This document shows, in pieces, positions 10,306 to 21,403 of a stretch of DNA of 64,000 bases. Source of the stretch: Peptostreptococcus sp. MV1 (GTDB lineage: Bacteria; Bacillota; Clostridia; Peptostreptococcales; Peptostreptococcaceae); the NCBI RefSeq assembly GCF_000758885.1, contig NZ_JRNB01000118.1:44798-108797 (forward strand), in the 5' to 3' direction. The first letter of the stretch is position 1. Every line of letters starts with the position of its first letter. The notes under the pieces are model-generated. The model did not search any database. It saw only the letters and a program-made list of their open reading frames with translations, and was not told where the DNA came from. The position numbers were made by a program, and so were the translations under genes.

Positions 10306-11199
10306 TTATTTAACTACCTCTTCCCAACTCGTAATCTTACCAGTGTATATGTCCTTGACCTGGCTGCTAGTTAGCATATCCACGCTACTATTCTTGTTCA
10401 CTATAACTGCTATTCCGTCTATTGCTATTACTTGTGCTTCTAGACCTTTTGATAATTCACTTTCCTTTAGTTCCCTTGAAGACATACCTATGTCATAGGC
10501 TCCTTCTATTGTCGATGCCATACCTGTAGTCGAATCAGTTGTCTGTAGCTCTATACTGGCATTTGCATTAACTTTTTTGTAACCCTCTATCAACTTTTCC
10601 ATTACTGGAGATACTGATGAAGAACCTCCTACTGTCAACTTTCCTTCTGGCTTTTGAGACTTATACTCTTTTGCCCCATCAAGCTTTATAAAGTGGTTGT
10701 CTTCTACTATCTTCTGACCATCTTGCCCTAATATATAATTTATAAAATCTTTGGCAAGTTCATTTTTGCTATCCTTTTTAAGGGCTATATTAAAGTTTCT
10801 AGCTATTTTATAATTTCCATTTTTTACATTTTCTGCACTAGGCTCCGCTCCATCAACCTTTATGGCCTTTACTGTATCTCCTAGTGACCCCATTGATATG
10901 TAACCAATGGAATAGTCATCACCAGCAACACTAGTCATCATTACAGATGTACTATTCGTTATTTGTGCATTATTTATAGTTTTATCAACCTTCTTACCCT
11001 TGTCCTTAGTCTCTATTCCAAATAATTCCACAAAGGCACCTCTTGTACCTGAACCATCTTCACGAGATATTACTGATATTTCATTTGAACTATCCCAGGC
11101 TGACTTGTCGCTAGGTGCTCCTCCTCCACAACCAGTTGCCATAATAGAAACCATGCTCGCCATTACTAAAATTGATGCTATTTTTTTCTTCATTTTCAT
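10306..11199 (-). CDS. pstS: Phosphate-binding lipoprotein PstS, halves in swapped order
   Basis: Extracellular lipoprotein that delivers phosphate to PstCA. Signal peptide with a lipobox ending ...MATGC, so it should be lipid-anchored. The start is the ATG at 11197-11199 behind AAGGAG; the longer open frame has no site. The order of the two halves is unusual: the segment VISREDGSGTRGAF...GQKIVEDNHFI, normally the second half, comes first, and GGSSSVSPVMEKLIEGYKK...TTGMAST...IDGIAVIVNK...KDIYTGKITSW, normally the first half, follows. All binding motifs are present, so the protein is probably a circular permutant and functional. It leads the pst-pho operon. Confidence 0.93.
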   Translation of the reverse strand: MKMKKKIASILVMASMVSIMATGCGGGAPSDKSAWDSSNEISVISREDGSGTRGAFVELFGIETKDKGKKVDKTINNAQITNSTSVMMTSVAGDDYSIGYISMGSLGDTVKAIKVDGAEPSAENVKNGNYKIARNFNIALKKDSKNELAKDFINYILGQDGQKIVEDNHFIKLDGAKEYKSQKPEGKLTVGGSSSVSPVMEKLIEGYKKVNANASIELQTTDSTTGMASTIEGAYDIGMSSRELKESELSKGLEAQVIAIDGIAVIVNKNSSVDMLTSSQVKDIYTGKITSWEEVVK

Positions 11200-11265
11200 T
11201 TTCAAATCTCCTTTTCTAAACACATTATTCACTCTTGCAGAACATCTCTCCAAATTTCTAACTTA

Positions 11266-11319
11266 AGTATATATAAGAATTGTTAAATACTAGAGTTGTA
11301 GATGTTAAATATATGTAAA
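11266..11319 (-). promoter_or_regulatory. Pho-box array and promoter of pstS
   Basis: On the minus strand, TTTACA (11314-11319) and TTAACA (11303-11308) are followed by a weak AACTCT (11292-11297) and TTAACA (11281-11286), all at an exact 11-base period with five-base spacers. This is the spacing of PhoP/PhoB direct-repeat boxes in Firmicutes. A TATACT -10 box lies at 11266-11271. No -35 box is found 17 bases upstream of it, as expected for an activated promoter. Confidence 0.8.
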
Positions 11320-11324
11320 GAAAA

Positions 11325-11431
11325 AGAGAGGTCAGTCTCCTATTTCACTTGAAGCGACTCCCAAGAGTTAGATTTTTAGGTCTAACTACTGGGGGCAACT
11401 CATTTTTGTTCATAGAAGATCTGACCTCTCT
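11325..11431 (-). ncRNA. Structured 3' element, copy 1 (also the terminator of the maltose operon)
   Basis: An outer 11-base stem (AGAGAGGTCAG / CTGACCTCTCT) encloses a nested fold: a C-run/G-run pairing and a small hairpin, GTTAGACCTAAAAATCTAAC (minus-strand reading, 11367-11386). On the minus strand it ends in a T-run, so it can terminate the maltose operon, whose last stop codon lies about 55 bases upstream. Its inner 60 bases closely match 23193-23312 (19 identical bases in the core, then TTGGGA-GTCG and TTCA-nn-TGAA). Inner pairing is slightly better on the plus strand, where a G-U pair replaces a C-A mismatch, so the functional strand is open. Confidence 0.6.
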
Positions 11432-11486
11432 GTTGTTTTATATTGTTTTATATTGTTTTATGTTATTTTGTAACGTTTTATGTTTT
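11431..11486. repeat. T-rich tracts at a 10-base period
   Basis: Five or six degenerate decamers in a row (for example TGTTGTTTTA, TATTGTTTTA twice, TGTTATTTTG, TAACGTTTTA) place a TTTT tract once per helical turn. This phasing is typical of curved DNA. It fills the space between the ATPase gene stop and structured element copy 1. Confidence 0.65.
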
Positions 11487-12617
11487 TTATTGGTTTACAC
11501 CAAATAAGATATTTTCTTCTGTTTCCTTGTCAAAGAAGTGCATCCTATTCATATCAAGAGCTAGCTTTAATGTCTGACCAGGTGTAATATCACTTCTACC
11601 GTCAAACTTGGCTATCAATTCTGTTCCCTTAAAATCAAGGTAAGCATATATTTCAGCTCCCATTAGCTCTCTGATTACTACATCGGCATCAAACTGGCTA
11701 TCCTCTGACATATCAAGGAATACTTTCTCCTTATGTATATCTTCAGGTCTTATACCAATTGTAATAGTCTTACCTACATATCCCTTTTCTTCAAGGTAGG
11801 CTGCCTTACCCTTAGGTATGATGAATTTTTCACCCTTGCCTGGTAGGTTGGCTACTATGTCTTCACCTTCCTTTAGGATTTCTGCATCCATAAAGTTCAT
11901 CTGGGGACTACCTATAAAGCTGGCTACGAACTTATTTACTGGATTATCATATAGAACCTTAGGCTTGTTTATCTGCTGAACTACACCGTCTTTCATTACG
12001 ACTATCCTGTCACCCATTGTCATGGCCTCAGTCTGGTCGTGTGTTACATATATAAATGTAGCTCCTAGGTCCTTGTGTAGCTTTGATATCTGGGCTCTCA
12101 TCTCTGTCCTCAGCTTGGCATCTAGGTTTGATAGTGGCTCATCCATCAAGAATACCTTAGGATTTCTGACAATTGACCTACCTAGGGCAACTCTCTGTCT
12201 CTGTCCACCTGATAGGGCCTTAGGCTTCCTGTCTAGTAGGTTTTCTAGCTGAAGTATCTTGGCTGCCTCCTTTACCTTCTTGTCTATTTCCTTCTTGTCC
12301 ATCTTTCTTAGCTTTAGGGCGAAAGACATATTATCGTATACAGTCATATGTGGGTATAGGGCATAGTTTTGGAATACCATAGCTATATCCCTGTCCTTAG
12401 GTTCTACATCATTTACTACCCTGTCATCTATCTTTAATGTACCAGAGGTTATATCTTCTAGGCCTGCTATCATTCTTAGAGTTGTAGACTTACCACAACC
12501 TGATGGCCCTACCAATACTATAAATTCCTTGTCCTTTATGTCTATATTTACATCCTTTGCTGCCTGGAATCCATTGTCATATGATTTACATATATTTTCT
12601 AGTGTTACTGTTGCCAT
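11487..12617 (-). CDS. Carbohydrate ABC transporter ATPase (MsmX/MalK type)
   Basis: Energises the maltose-type importer encoded upstream. Walker [10 protein letters not shown] (about residues 35-43), Q-loop FQNYALYP, signature LSGGQRQR, Walker [13 protein letters not shown], switch His in YVTHDQTEA, then a C-terminal OB-fold (from about residue 235) typical of CUT1-family ATPases. The frame opens at 12632, overlapping pgmB, but the ATG at 12615-12617 has a GAGAGGTAGG site. It is the last gene of the sugar operon. MsmX-like ATPases often serve several importers, so it may not be exclusive to this one. Confidence 0.93.
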   Translation of the reverse strand: MATVTLENICKSYDNGFQAAKDVNIDIKDKEFIVLVGPSGCGKSTTLRMIAGLEDITSGTLKIDDRVVNDVEPKDRDIAMVFQNYALYPHMTVYDNMSFALKLRKMDKKEIDKKVKEAAKILQLENLLDRKPKALSGGQRQRVALGRSIVRNPKVFLMDEPLSNLDAKLRTEMRAQISKLHKDLGATFIYVTHDQTEAMTMGDRIVVMKDGVVQQINKPKVLYDNPVNKFVASFIGSPQMNFMDAEILKEGEDIVANLPGKGEKFIIPKGKAAYLEEKGYVGKTITIGIRPEDIHKEKVFLDMSEDSQFDADVVIRELMGAEIYAYLDFKGTELIAKFDGRSDITPGQTLKLALDMNRMHFFDKETEENILFGVNQ

Positions 12618-12628
12618 TTTCCTACCTC

Positions 12629-13270
12629 TCATTCAAAATATAAAGCAATTTTTTCTAGACTCAAGTCACCTGTAGTTTCAAGTCTAAGGTCTGCATCTAC
12701 ACCTATACCAACACTTCTCATATTGCAGGCCCTCATAGCTTGAACGCCTGCCTGGGAATCTTCTATACCAAATACTTGGTCTATATCTAGGCCAATTCCC
12801 CTAGCTGACTCTATAAAAATATCTGGTGCTGGCTTGCCTTTTTCTACCTTGGCTGGATCGGCTATAAAGTCTACCTGGTCAAGAAGACCCAAAATTTCTA
12901 GTATCTTAGGTGCATTCTTGGAAACCGATGCAAGCCCGATTTTCATATTCTTTTCTTTCAATTCTTTTATAAAAGCCTCTATACCTGGAAGTATATCATC
13001 TTTTGTAAGATCATCTAGAAGCTTTACGTATTCGTCGTTCTTTTTGTCTGTTAGAGTTTTTATATCGTCATCTGAATATTTATCTCTTACACTAGCATGC
13101 TCGAGTATTTTTATCAAGGAATCCCTCCTTGACACACCCTTTAGAGTTTCATTGAATTCTTCATCGATATCGATACCTATGCTCTTGGCTAAGTTTTTCC
13201 ATGCTATATAGTGCAATCTTGCTGTGTCAGTTATGACACCATCCAAGTCAAATATTGCTCCTTTTATCAT
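12629..13270 (-). CDS. pgmB: Beta-phosphoglucomutase
   Basis: Converts beta-glucose 1-phosphate, the product of maltose phosphorylase, to glucose 6-phosphate. HAD-family protein of 213 residues: nucleophile motif [10 protein letters not shown] with D8 and D10, cap domain with KGVSRRDSL, then GLASVSKN, K in [10 protein letters not shown], and [11 protein letters not shown]. These match beta-PGM rather than a generic phosphatase. It lies about 18 bp after the alpha-glucosidase and just before the ATPase gene, which supports the role. Confidence 0.93.
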   Translation of the reverse strand: MIKGAIFDLDGVITDTARLHYIAWKNLAKSIGIDIDEEFNETLKGVSRRDSLIKILEHASVRDKYSDDDIKTLTDKKNDEYVKLLDDLTKDDILPGIEAFIKELKEKNMKIGLASVSKNAPKILEILGLLDQVDFIADPAKVEKGKPAPDIFIESARGIGLDIDQVFGIEDSQAGVQAMRACNMRSVGIGVDADLRLETTGDLSLEKIALYFE

Positions 13271-13288
13271 AAAACCACCTCAACTTGC

Positions 13289-14953
<1,665 letters not shown>

Positions 14954-17242
14954 TTATCCTCGCTTTATTACTAATTTATCTTCAAGTAAGTGTTTTTTCT
15001 TGTATAGGTCTAGCTCGATTGGGCTTCCCTTTTTCAAACTAACCAATATTTCCTGCTGGCTGACATCTAAGTTTATCAACCTGCCTCTATAGTTGATGTT
15101 AAAACTATAGCCATCCCAGTCCTCTGGCAGGATTGGTGCAAATGACAGTTGTCCATCATAGGTCCTCATGCCTGCAAATCCTTGGACAATTGACAACCAA
15201 GCACCTGACATACTGGTAATATGTAGTCCGTCATCTGTGTCCTTGTTGTAGTTGTCTAGGTCTAGTCTAGCTGTCCTCTCATACATTCCAACTGCCTTTT
15301 CTTCTAGTCCAATCTCGCAAGCTAGTATAGAGTGTATACAAGCTGACAAACTCGACTCATGTACTGTCATAGGCTCATAGAATAGATAGTTATTTTTCTT
15401 TTCTTCCTCTGTATACCTATCACCAAAGTAGTAAATACCCTGGAGTACGTCAGCCTGCTTGATATAGCAAGACCTCAAAATTTTGTCCCAAGACCAGTTC
15501 TTATTTAGTGGCCTATCAGCTTGTGCTAAGGCATCTACAGGCTGCAGGTCCTTGTCAAGGAAGGTGTCATGCTGGACAAATACACCCAATTCTTCATCGT
15601 ATGGATAGTACATATTGGCTACTATATCCTTCCACTGGTCTAACTCTGCCTGGCTTATTGCCATACCTTCTAGCTTGTCATTTAACCTGCTTCCCAACCT
15701 GTCTATCATGGCCAAGGTAAATTCCATGGTCCAAGCGGCTATAGTGTTGGTATACCAATTGTTGTTTACATTATTTTCGTACTCATTAGGTCCAGTTACA
15801 CCATGTATCATATACTTTTGACTTCTTTGGCTGTAGTGGACCCTGTCTGCCCAGAACCTTGATATACCCACTAGGACATCTATACCGTAATCGACTATGT
15901 AGTCATAGTCACCTGTATAGTTGGCATAGTTGTATATTGCATAGGCTATTGAGCCGTTCCTGTGGATTTCTTCAAAGGTTATTTCCCACTCATTGTGGCA
16001 TTCTATACCATTGAAGGTAACCATTGGATAAAGTGCTCCCTTTAGGCCCTGCATACTTGCATTGTGGTAGGCCTGAGCTAACTGGTTGTACCTGTATAAT
16101 AGGAGGTTTTTAGTTACTTCCTCTGGGGCTGTAGATAGGTACATAGGTATTATATAGGCCTCCGTATCCCAGTAGGTAGCTCCTCCATATTTTTCTCCTG
16201 TGAATCCCTTCGGACCTATATTTAGTCTTAGGTCATCACCATAGTAAGTTGAGAACAGTTGGAAGATACTGTACCTAATCCCCTGCTGTAGCTTTGGCTT
16301 ATTCTTTATCACTACATCGGCTATATCCCACCTCTGTCTCCACTTGTCAGTATGTCTCTCAAATAACTTGTCGTAACCTTCCTTTGATGCACTTGCCACT
16401 AGTTGGCCTGCCCTAATGGCTAGGTCTTCTTCCTTATGGTCCCTAGTAGTCGTTGTAGCTATAATCTTTTCTAGGCTAGCAGTCTGCCCCTGGCCTAGAT
16501 TGCAAGATATCTTGGAAGCTACAAGCTCGTCAGCCTCTACTCCTTCGAATCTAGCTAGCTGCCTACCATCAAGAGTCAAGCTTGAAGACATATAGTTACA
16601 TATAGCAAATCTCTCTACACCAAAGTTGTTTTCTATTGTCTTTGATACTAGGTAGCCAGTATTTTCGTGAGCTACCTTGTCCAAAACCTGCCAGAATTTT
16701 TCCTCATAGTTAGAGTCTTCATTCACAACATCAGCATCTATATAAGGCATAAATTCGATTACAGCATCGGAATCAAGGGCCTTTACAGAATACCTTATAG
16801 CACAGATTTCCTTTGTATCTATACTTACAAACCTGTCAACATCTATTTTGAAGGCCCTGCCAGACCTGTTTATCTTAAAGCTCCTCCTCAGAAGTCCCTT
16901 TTCCATATCAAGCTCTCTTCTGTAGGACTCAATTTCTTCAAGATTCAAGTCTAGCTCTTGACCGTCTATTCTTACATTTATTCCTATAAAATTAGGTGAA
17001 TTTATCATTTTACCAAAGTATTCTGGGTAACCATTTTTCCACCAGCCTACCTTAGTCTTGTCTGGAAACCAAACACCCCCAATATAAGTACCTTGTAGAG
17101 AGTCACCTGAATACTTTTCTTCAAAGTTACCCCTCATACCCATATACTCATTAGCAAGGGACATTATGCTCTCCGAAAATCTTAGTTCATCTTTATTTAA
17201 TTCATTTTCGATTACTTTAAATTCATTGTATTCGAATACCAT
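14954..17242 (-). CDS. mapA: Maltose phosphorylase (GH65)
   Basis: Cytoplasmic enzyme that splits maltose with phosphate into glucose and beta-glucose 1-phosphate. 762 residues in the GH65 layout: N-terminal beta-sandwich, (alpha/alpha)6 barrel and short C-terminal beta domain. The catalytic Glu lies at about residue 484 in GVTGPNEYENNVNNNWYTN, which matches maltose phosphorylases closely. Phosphate-binding residues are expected in HITSMSGAWLS near the end. The ATG follows TCAGGAGGG. The neighbouring beta-phosphoglucomutase fits the product. Kojibiose or trehalose phosphorylase are alternatives, but the active-site segment favours maltose. Confidence 0.9.
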   Translation of the reverse strand: MVFEYNEFKVIENELNKDELRFSESIMSLANEYMGMRGNFEEKYSGDSLQGTYIGGVWFPDKTKVGWWKNGYPEYFGKMINSPNFIGINVRIDGQELDLNLEEIESYRRELDMEKGLLRRSFKINRSGRAFKIDVDRFVSIDTKEICAIRYSVKALDSDAVIEFMPYIDADVVNEDSNYEEKFWQVLDKVAHENTGYLVSKTIENNFGVERFAICNYMSSSLTLDGRQLARFEGVEADELVASKISCNLGQGQTASLEKIIATTTTRDHKEEDLAIRAGQLVASASKEGYDKLFERHTDKWRQRWDIADVVIKNKPKLQQGIRYSIFQLFSTYYGDDLRLNIGPKGFTGEKYGGATYWDTEAYIIPMYLSTAPEEVTKNLLLYRYNQLAQAYHNASMQGLKGALYPMVTFNGIECHNEWEITFEEIHRNGSIAYAIYNYANYTGDYDYIVDYGIDVLVGISRFWADRVHYSQRSQKYMIHGVTGPNEYENNVNNNWYTNTIAAWTMEFTLAMIDRLGSRLNDKLEGMAISQAELDQWKDIVANMYYPYDEELGVFVQHDTFLDKDLQPVDALAQADRPLNKNWSWDKILRSCYIKQADVLQGIYYFGDRYTEEEKKNNYLFYEPMTVHESSLSACIHSILACEIGLEEKAVGMYERTARLDLDNYNKDTDDGLHITSMSGAWLSIVQGFAGMRTYDGQLSFAPILPEDWDGYSFNINYRGRLINLDVSQQEILVSLKKGSPIELDLYKKKHLLEDKLVIKRG

Positions 17243-17265
17243 ATTCCCTCCTGATACCTAGAATC

Positions 17266-18087
17266 TTATTTTACTGATCCAGCTGTTATACCCTTTATAA
17301 TCTGCTTCTGTGCAAGGAAGTAGAAGATAATTACCGGTATAATCGCTATAGTCAGACCAGCTAGGGCTAGATGCCACTGCTTTGTATATTCACCAAAGAA
17401 GAAGAACATCTTTAGTGGTATAGTCTCTGAGCCTAGTCTGTTGATTACCAATGATGGTAGCAAGTAGTCATTCCATATCCATATTGTATTTAGGATGGCT
17501 ACTGTCACTGTGATTGGCTTTAATATTGGGAATATAATATACCAGAATACCTGGAACCTATTACAACCGTCTATTATAGCTGCCTCATCTAGTGACCTAG
17601 ATACACCGTTTATTGTACCGTGATAAAGGAATATTGCCATTGATGAACCAAATCCCAAGTACAAGAACATTATTCCCGGCCTGTTTAGCATACCCAACTT
17701 ACCAAAGAATGATACTAGTGGTATCATTACCGCCTGGAAAGGTATCAGCATGGCTGCAACAAAGACGAAGAATATCAGTGAACTAACCTTTGACTTAACC
17801 CTTGAAAGGGCGTAGGCTGCCATTGATGAAAATATAATTATTATTACAACACTGACAACAGTTATAATGATAGAATTTGTAAAAGTCTGTGCGAAACTCA
17901 AATTCTCTGCTGCCTGTGAATAGTTTTCAAGATGCAATCCACCAGGTAACTTTAGGGGGGATTCAAATATTTCTTTCTTAGTCTTTAGTGAGTTTGTCAA
18001 CATCAAATAGAATGGACTCAACCATAGTAGACTCAACAATGTTCCGACAATACCTAGTATTATATTTTTCTTTTTTGTACTGCTCAT
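17266..18087 (-). CDS. Maltose-type ABC transporter permease 2 (MalG family)
   Basis: Inner-membrane subunit of a CUT1 sugar importer. 273 residues, six predicted helices, coupling loop EAAIIDGCNRFQVFWYIIFPILKP, and the C-terminal ending GITAGSVK common to MalG-type permeases. The ATG overlaps the stop of the preceding permease by one base (TAATG), with GAGGGAGG as ribosome site just inside the upstream gene. Confidence 0.93.
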   Translation of the reverse strand: MSSTKKKNIILGIVGTLLSLLWLSPFYLMLTNSLKTKKEIFESPLKLPGGLHLENYSQAAENLSFAQTFTNSIIITVVSVVIIIIFSSMAAYALSRVKSKVSSLIFFVFVAAMLIPFQAVMIPLVSFFGKLGMLNRPGIMFLYLGFGSSMAIFLYHGTINGVSRSLDEAAIIDGCNRFQVFWYIIFPILKPITVTVAILNTIWIWNDYLLPSLVINRLGSETIPLKMFFFFGEYTKQWHLALAGLTIAIIPVIIFYFLAQKQIIKGITAGSVK

Positions 18088-18959
18088 TACATTTCTACCT
18101 CCCTCTTCTTGTTATAGTAAACCTGAGTTAGTGATATTACTGCTATTATTATAAAGAATATAAGTGCCTTTGACTGGGCATATGCCATCTTGTTTTCCAA
18201 GAAGGCTGTATTGTAGATGTTCATAGCAACCATCTGTGTAGAGTTATAAGGTGCTCCACCTGTTAATGACAAGTTCTGGTCATACAATTTGAACGAGTTT
18301 GAAAGTGTCAAGAACATACTAACTGTAAAGGCTGGTGCCACTAGTGGGAATATAATATGTCTAAATCTCTGGAAGACATTGGCCCCATCTATCTGGGCTG
18401 CCTCTATCAGGTCTTCTGGAATACCCTCTAGGTGGGCTATGTAAATTATCATTATATAACCTGACATCTGCCAAGCTGTCAATATTACCAAGCCCCAGAA
18501 GCCTGTCCTAGTAGTTGATAGCCAACCCTGTAGGGCTTCAGTTCCAACTGCCTGTCCTATTGCATCAAATCCCTGTATAAATACGAACTGCCATATAAAT
18601 CCTAGGATCAAACCACCTATAAGGTTTGGCATAAAGAATACTGTCCTCATAAGGTTGCTACCCTTTATCTTCTGAGTAACAAGAAGAGCCAAGCCCAAAC
18701 CTATGGCATTTATTAAAACAATTGATACTACTGCAAACTTAGTAGTAAACCAAAGTGAGTTTCTAAAACCTTCATCGCCTAGTAGCTGTATATAATTTGT
18801 GATACCCGCAAATTGAGGAGTATTAATACCATCCCAGTTTGTAAAGGAATAGTAAACACCATATAGAAGCGGGATAACTACTACCATAACTAGTGCTATT
18901 AAAACTGGTGCCAAAAACAACCAGAAAAATAGACCATTTTTACCTAACTTTTTGTTCAT
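18087..18959 (-). CDS. Maltose-type ABC transporter permease 1 (MalF family)
   Basis: Partner permease of the sugar importer. 290 residues, about six helices, N-terminal FLAPVLIALVMVVVIPLLYGVYYSFTNWDG, and coupling loop EAAQIDGANVFQRFRHIIFPLVAP. It starts after ATAGGAGGCTATT. A stem-loop lies between it and the binding-protein gene, and the next permease overlaps its stop, so the two permeases are probably made in equal amounts. Confidence 0.93.
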   Translation of the reverse strand: MNKKLGKNGLFFWLFLAPVLIALVMVVVIPLLYGVYYSFTNWDGINTPQFAGITNYIQLLGDEGFRNSLWFTTKFAVVSIVLINAIGLGLALLVTQKIKGSNLMRTVFFMPNLIGGLILGFIWQFVFIQGFDAIGQAVGTEALQGWLSTTRTGFWGLVILTAWQMSGYIMIIYIAHLEGIPEDLIEAAQIDGANVFQRFRHIIFPLVAPAFTVSMFLTLSNSFKLYDQNLSLTGGAPYNSTQMVAMNIYNTAFLENKMAYAQSKALIFFIIIAVISLTQVYYNKKREVEM

Positions 18960-18986
18960 AATAGCCTCCTATAGCTTTTTAAAAAC

Positions 18987-19023
18987 AAGGTGCTGACAAG
19001 TTGAAATCAACACGCAGCACCTC
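18987..19023 (-). terminator. Intercistronic stem-loop after the binding-protein gene
   Basis: GAGGTGCTG / CAGCACCTT arms with a 19-base loop that can form a second small hairpin (GTTGA / TCAAC), followed by GTTTTT on the minus strand. Such hairpins after binding-protein genes often limit readthrough and stabilise upstream mRNA, giving more binding protein than permease. That role is inferred. Confidence 0.6.
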
Positions 19024-19037
19024 AATTTAATCATTTA

Positions 19038-20327
19038 TTACTGTCTAGCCTGTTCCCAAGCCTTCTGTGAAGTCTTCACTATGTCATCCCAACTAGCTTG
19101 ACCACTTACATATCTTTGTATTTCTGAGCCTAGAGTCTTCTGTCCCCAGCTTGATGGATATCCCATGAATACCCAGTTAATTGTGTTACCTTCTTTTGCA
19201 TACTTGTATATTGTCTGAGCTAGTGGATCACTGATCTTAGATTCGTCAAACCCCTTATATGCTGGTATAAACTTGAACTGAGTTAGAACATATTCCTTAC
19301 CCTTTTCAGAAGAGTACATCCAGTTTAAGAAGTCCTTAGCAGCCTTCTTAGTTGCATCGTCCTTAGCATTGTTTACTGCCCAGTACATTGGAACACCAAC
19401 TGGTAGCTTACCTTCAGCAGCACCTTCTACTGAGATAGGTATCATACCCATATTCTTAGCTAGGTCAGAATCTATCTGTTCTACTGAATTGTATACCCAG
19501 TTACCCTGCTGAATCATAGCAACCTTACCCATTGAGAACAACTTTTCAACCTGCTGAGAGTAGTCTAAGCTTGCTGTTGGCTGTACTGAGTACTTGTTCT
19601 GCATATCAAGAACATCCTTGAACTGCTTGCCATACTTGAACTCTACATTCTTAGCTGTAAATGCCTTGTTGATATCTCCTTCAAATTCTGGAGAAAGGAA
19701 CACATTTGATAGGTGAAGTCCTGTTACCCAGTCTTCCTTTGCTGGTAGAGCAAATACTGCATCTAAACCTAATTCTTTCTTCTTAGAATCTAAAGTCTTA
19801 ACAGCCTCTGATAACTTAGCATAAGTATTTAGGTCTTCTGCCTTGATTCCAGCCTTTTCAAATACTGCCTTGTTGTAGATGAATCCGTAACCTTCCTGGT
19901 TGAATGGTAGACCGAATGTCTTGCCGTCAACTGTTACACCATCTAGAGTCTTTGGAAGAGCTTCCTTAGCAACTGGTACATCGCTTAGGTCTTCTAACTT
20001 AGTCTGCCAATCCTTAACATCCTGTGGACCACCAATGTTGAATATTGCTGGTTCATTTCCTGAAGAGAACTTAGACTTTAGTGCTGCACCATAGTCACCA
20101 CCACCGCCTACAGTAGTAATGTTGATCTTAACATTTGGATTTTCCTTCATGTACTCTTGAGCCAACTTGTTGAACTGGTCCTTGAATTCTACCTTGAACT
20201 GGAATACATCCAACTGAACCTGGTCTCCACCAGATGACTGGCCACCGCCAGAATTTCCACAACCTGCTAGCATAGAAGTCGCCATAACTCCTACAGCAGC
20301 CAAACTTAGTAATTTTTTGAACTTCAT
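19038..20327 (-). CDS. Sugar-binding lipoprotein of the maltose-type importer
   Basis: Extracellular solute-binding protein (family 1), 429 residues. Signal peptide MKFKKLLSLAAVGVMATSMLAGC with a clear lipobox (LAGC) and a Gly/Ser/Gln-rich linker, then the two-lobed fold with GLPFNQEGYGFIYNK near residue 145 and SMGKVAMIQQGNWV in the hinge region. The start is the ATG at 20325-20327 behind TTAGGAGG; the open frame ten codons longer lacks a site. Maltose or isomaltose-type oligosaccharides are the likely ligands, judged from the enzymes downstream. Confidence 0.92.
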   Translation of the reverse strand: MKFKKLLSLAAVGVMATSMLAGCGNSGGGQSSGGDQVQLDVFQFKVEFKDQFNKLAQEYMKENPNVKINITTVGGGGDYGAALKSKFSSGNEPAIFNIGGPQDVKDWQTKLEDLSDVPVAKEALPKTLDGVTVDGKTFGLPFNQEGYGFIYNKAVFEKAGIKAEDLNTYAKLSEAVKTLDSKKKELGLDAVFALPAKEDWVTGLHLSNVFLSPEFEGDINKAFTAKNVEFKYGKQFKDVLDMQNKYSVQPTASLDYSQQVEKLFSMGKVAMIQQGNWVYNSVEQIDSDLAKNMGMIPISVEGAAEGKLPVGVPMYWAVNNAKDDATKKAAKDFLNWMYSSEKGKEYVLTQFKFIPAYKGFDESKISDPLAQTIYKYAKEGNTINWVFMGYPSSWGQKTLGSEIQRYVSGQASWDDIVKTSQKAWEQARQ

Positions 20328-20413
20328 AAAAAACCTCCTAAAAAATACTTTTAACACTTACGTTATATATTACATTTATTATAACCAAATCAATATTATA
20401 GCTGTATAACCTA

Positions 20414-21403
20414 CTATTCTATCCTGTAGTCTACTATATCTAGCCTATCGACATCTTTTTTCTCAAGTATGTCTATAAGCTTTTCACAGCTACATTCACC
20501 TATCTTCATAGAGCCTACATCTACATTTACAATCCTGTACTTATCCTTGTTAAAACTATTAGACTCCGCTCCAAAAGCTCCAATTAATATATCTTTTTCT
20601 CTTCCTATACTAGATAAGTAATCAATAGCTCCAGAGAATATCAAAGCATCTGTAATAACTACCCCATCTATATACTGGTTGGCTAGCAAAAGTTTTTTCA
20701 TAGACTCATAACCCTTTATCTTGTTAAATTCGTTTTCCTCAACCAGGTCACTACTAAAATAAAGGTTCCTCTCTTTTAATGACTGTATATAGCCATCATA
20801 CCTATCAATTGTAACCATTGAGTCCCTCTTACCGCCAATGAAACCGATTTTCTTGCAACCAGCATCTGCTAGGCGATCAGTCAATTTTTTTGAAGCATCC
20901 ACATTGTCAGTATCGACAGTATAAATATCATCATACTCTTCACTCTTACCTATCAAGATAAATGGGAACTTTATCTCCCTTAGGTAATTGACAGTTGAAT
21001 CGCCAATCACTGACCTCATCAAGATAACACCATCCACCTTGTTGGCATTTACCAACCTCTTGATTGCATCTGTTTCATTCTTACCATTATAGGCTATCAG
21101 GGTGTCATAGCCCCTCTTACCTGCTGTCTTGGCAACTCCCCTCAGACTTTCCTGAAAAAAGGGATTCATAAAGAAATCGTCATCTGCTGGTAAAACCAAT
21201 CCAACATTTTTAGATATCCTATTAGCCAGACTACGAGCAATGGCGCTTGGATGATAGTTCAACCTCTCCATAACCTCGAAAACCTTTTTCTTAGTACTAT
21301 CGCTAATGTCTGGATAATTTCCGATAGCCCTAGATACAGTTGCCTTTGAGACGCCAGCTTCATCAGCCACAGTCTGCATAGTAACTTTTCTTTGCTTCTC
21401 CAC
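20414..21403 (-). CDS. LacI-family repressor of the maltose operon
   Basis: DNA-binding sugar-responsive regulator of 329 residues. N-terminal helix-turn-helix and hinge (TMQTVADEAGVSKATVSRAI...LNYHPSAIARSLANR, residues 8-63), then a periplasmic-binding-protein-like sensor domain. It starts with GTG (21401-21403) behind GAGGGGG; the ATG eight codons later has no site at usable spacing. It is the first gene of the cluster, adjacent to an array of operator-like repeats shared with the divergent kinase. It is likely autoregulated. Similar to MalR-type repressors; the effector cannot be read from sequence. Confidence 0.9.
   Translation of the reverse strand: MEKQRKVTMQTVADEAGVSKATVSRAIGNYPDISDSTKKKVFEVMERLNYHPSAIARSLANRISKNVGLVLPADDDFFMNPFFQESLRGVAKTAGKRGYDTLIAYNGKNETDAIKRLVNANKVDGVILMRSVIGDSTVNYLREIKFPFILIGKSEEYDDIYTVDTDNVDASKKLTDRLADAGCKKIGFIGGKRDSMVTIDRYDGYIQSLKERNLYFSSDLVEENEFNKIKGYESMKKLLLANQYIDGVVITDALIFSGAIDYLSSIGREKDILIGAFGAESNSFNKDKYRIVNVDVGSMKIGECSCEKLIDILEKKDVDRLDIVDYRIE

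Noticed and set aside
11367..11386. GTTAGAC in the hairpin of element copy 1, resembling an integron attC core
   Set aside because: attC needs the core at the outer ends with paired R-boxes; here it is an inner hairpin, and no integrase or cassette is present.
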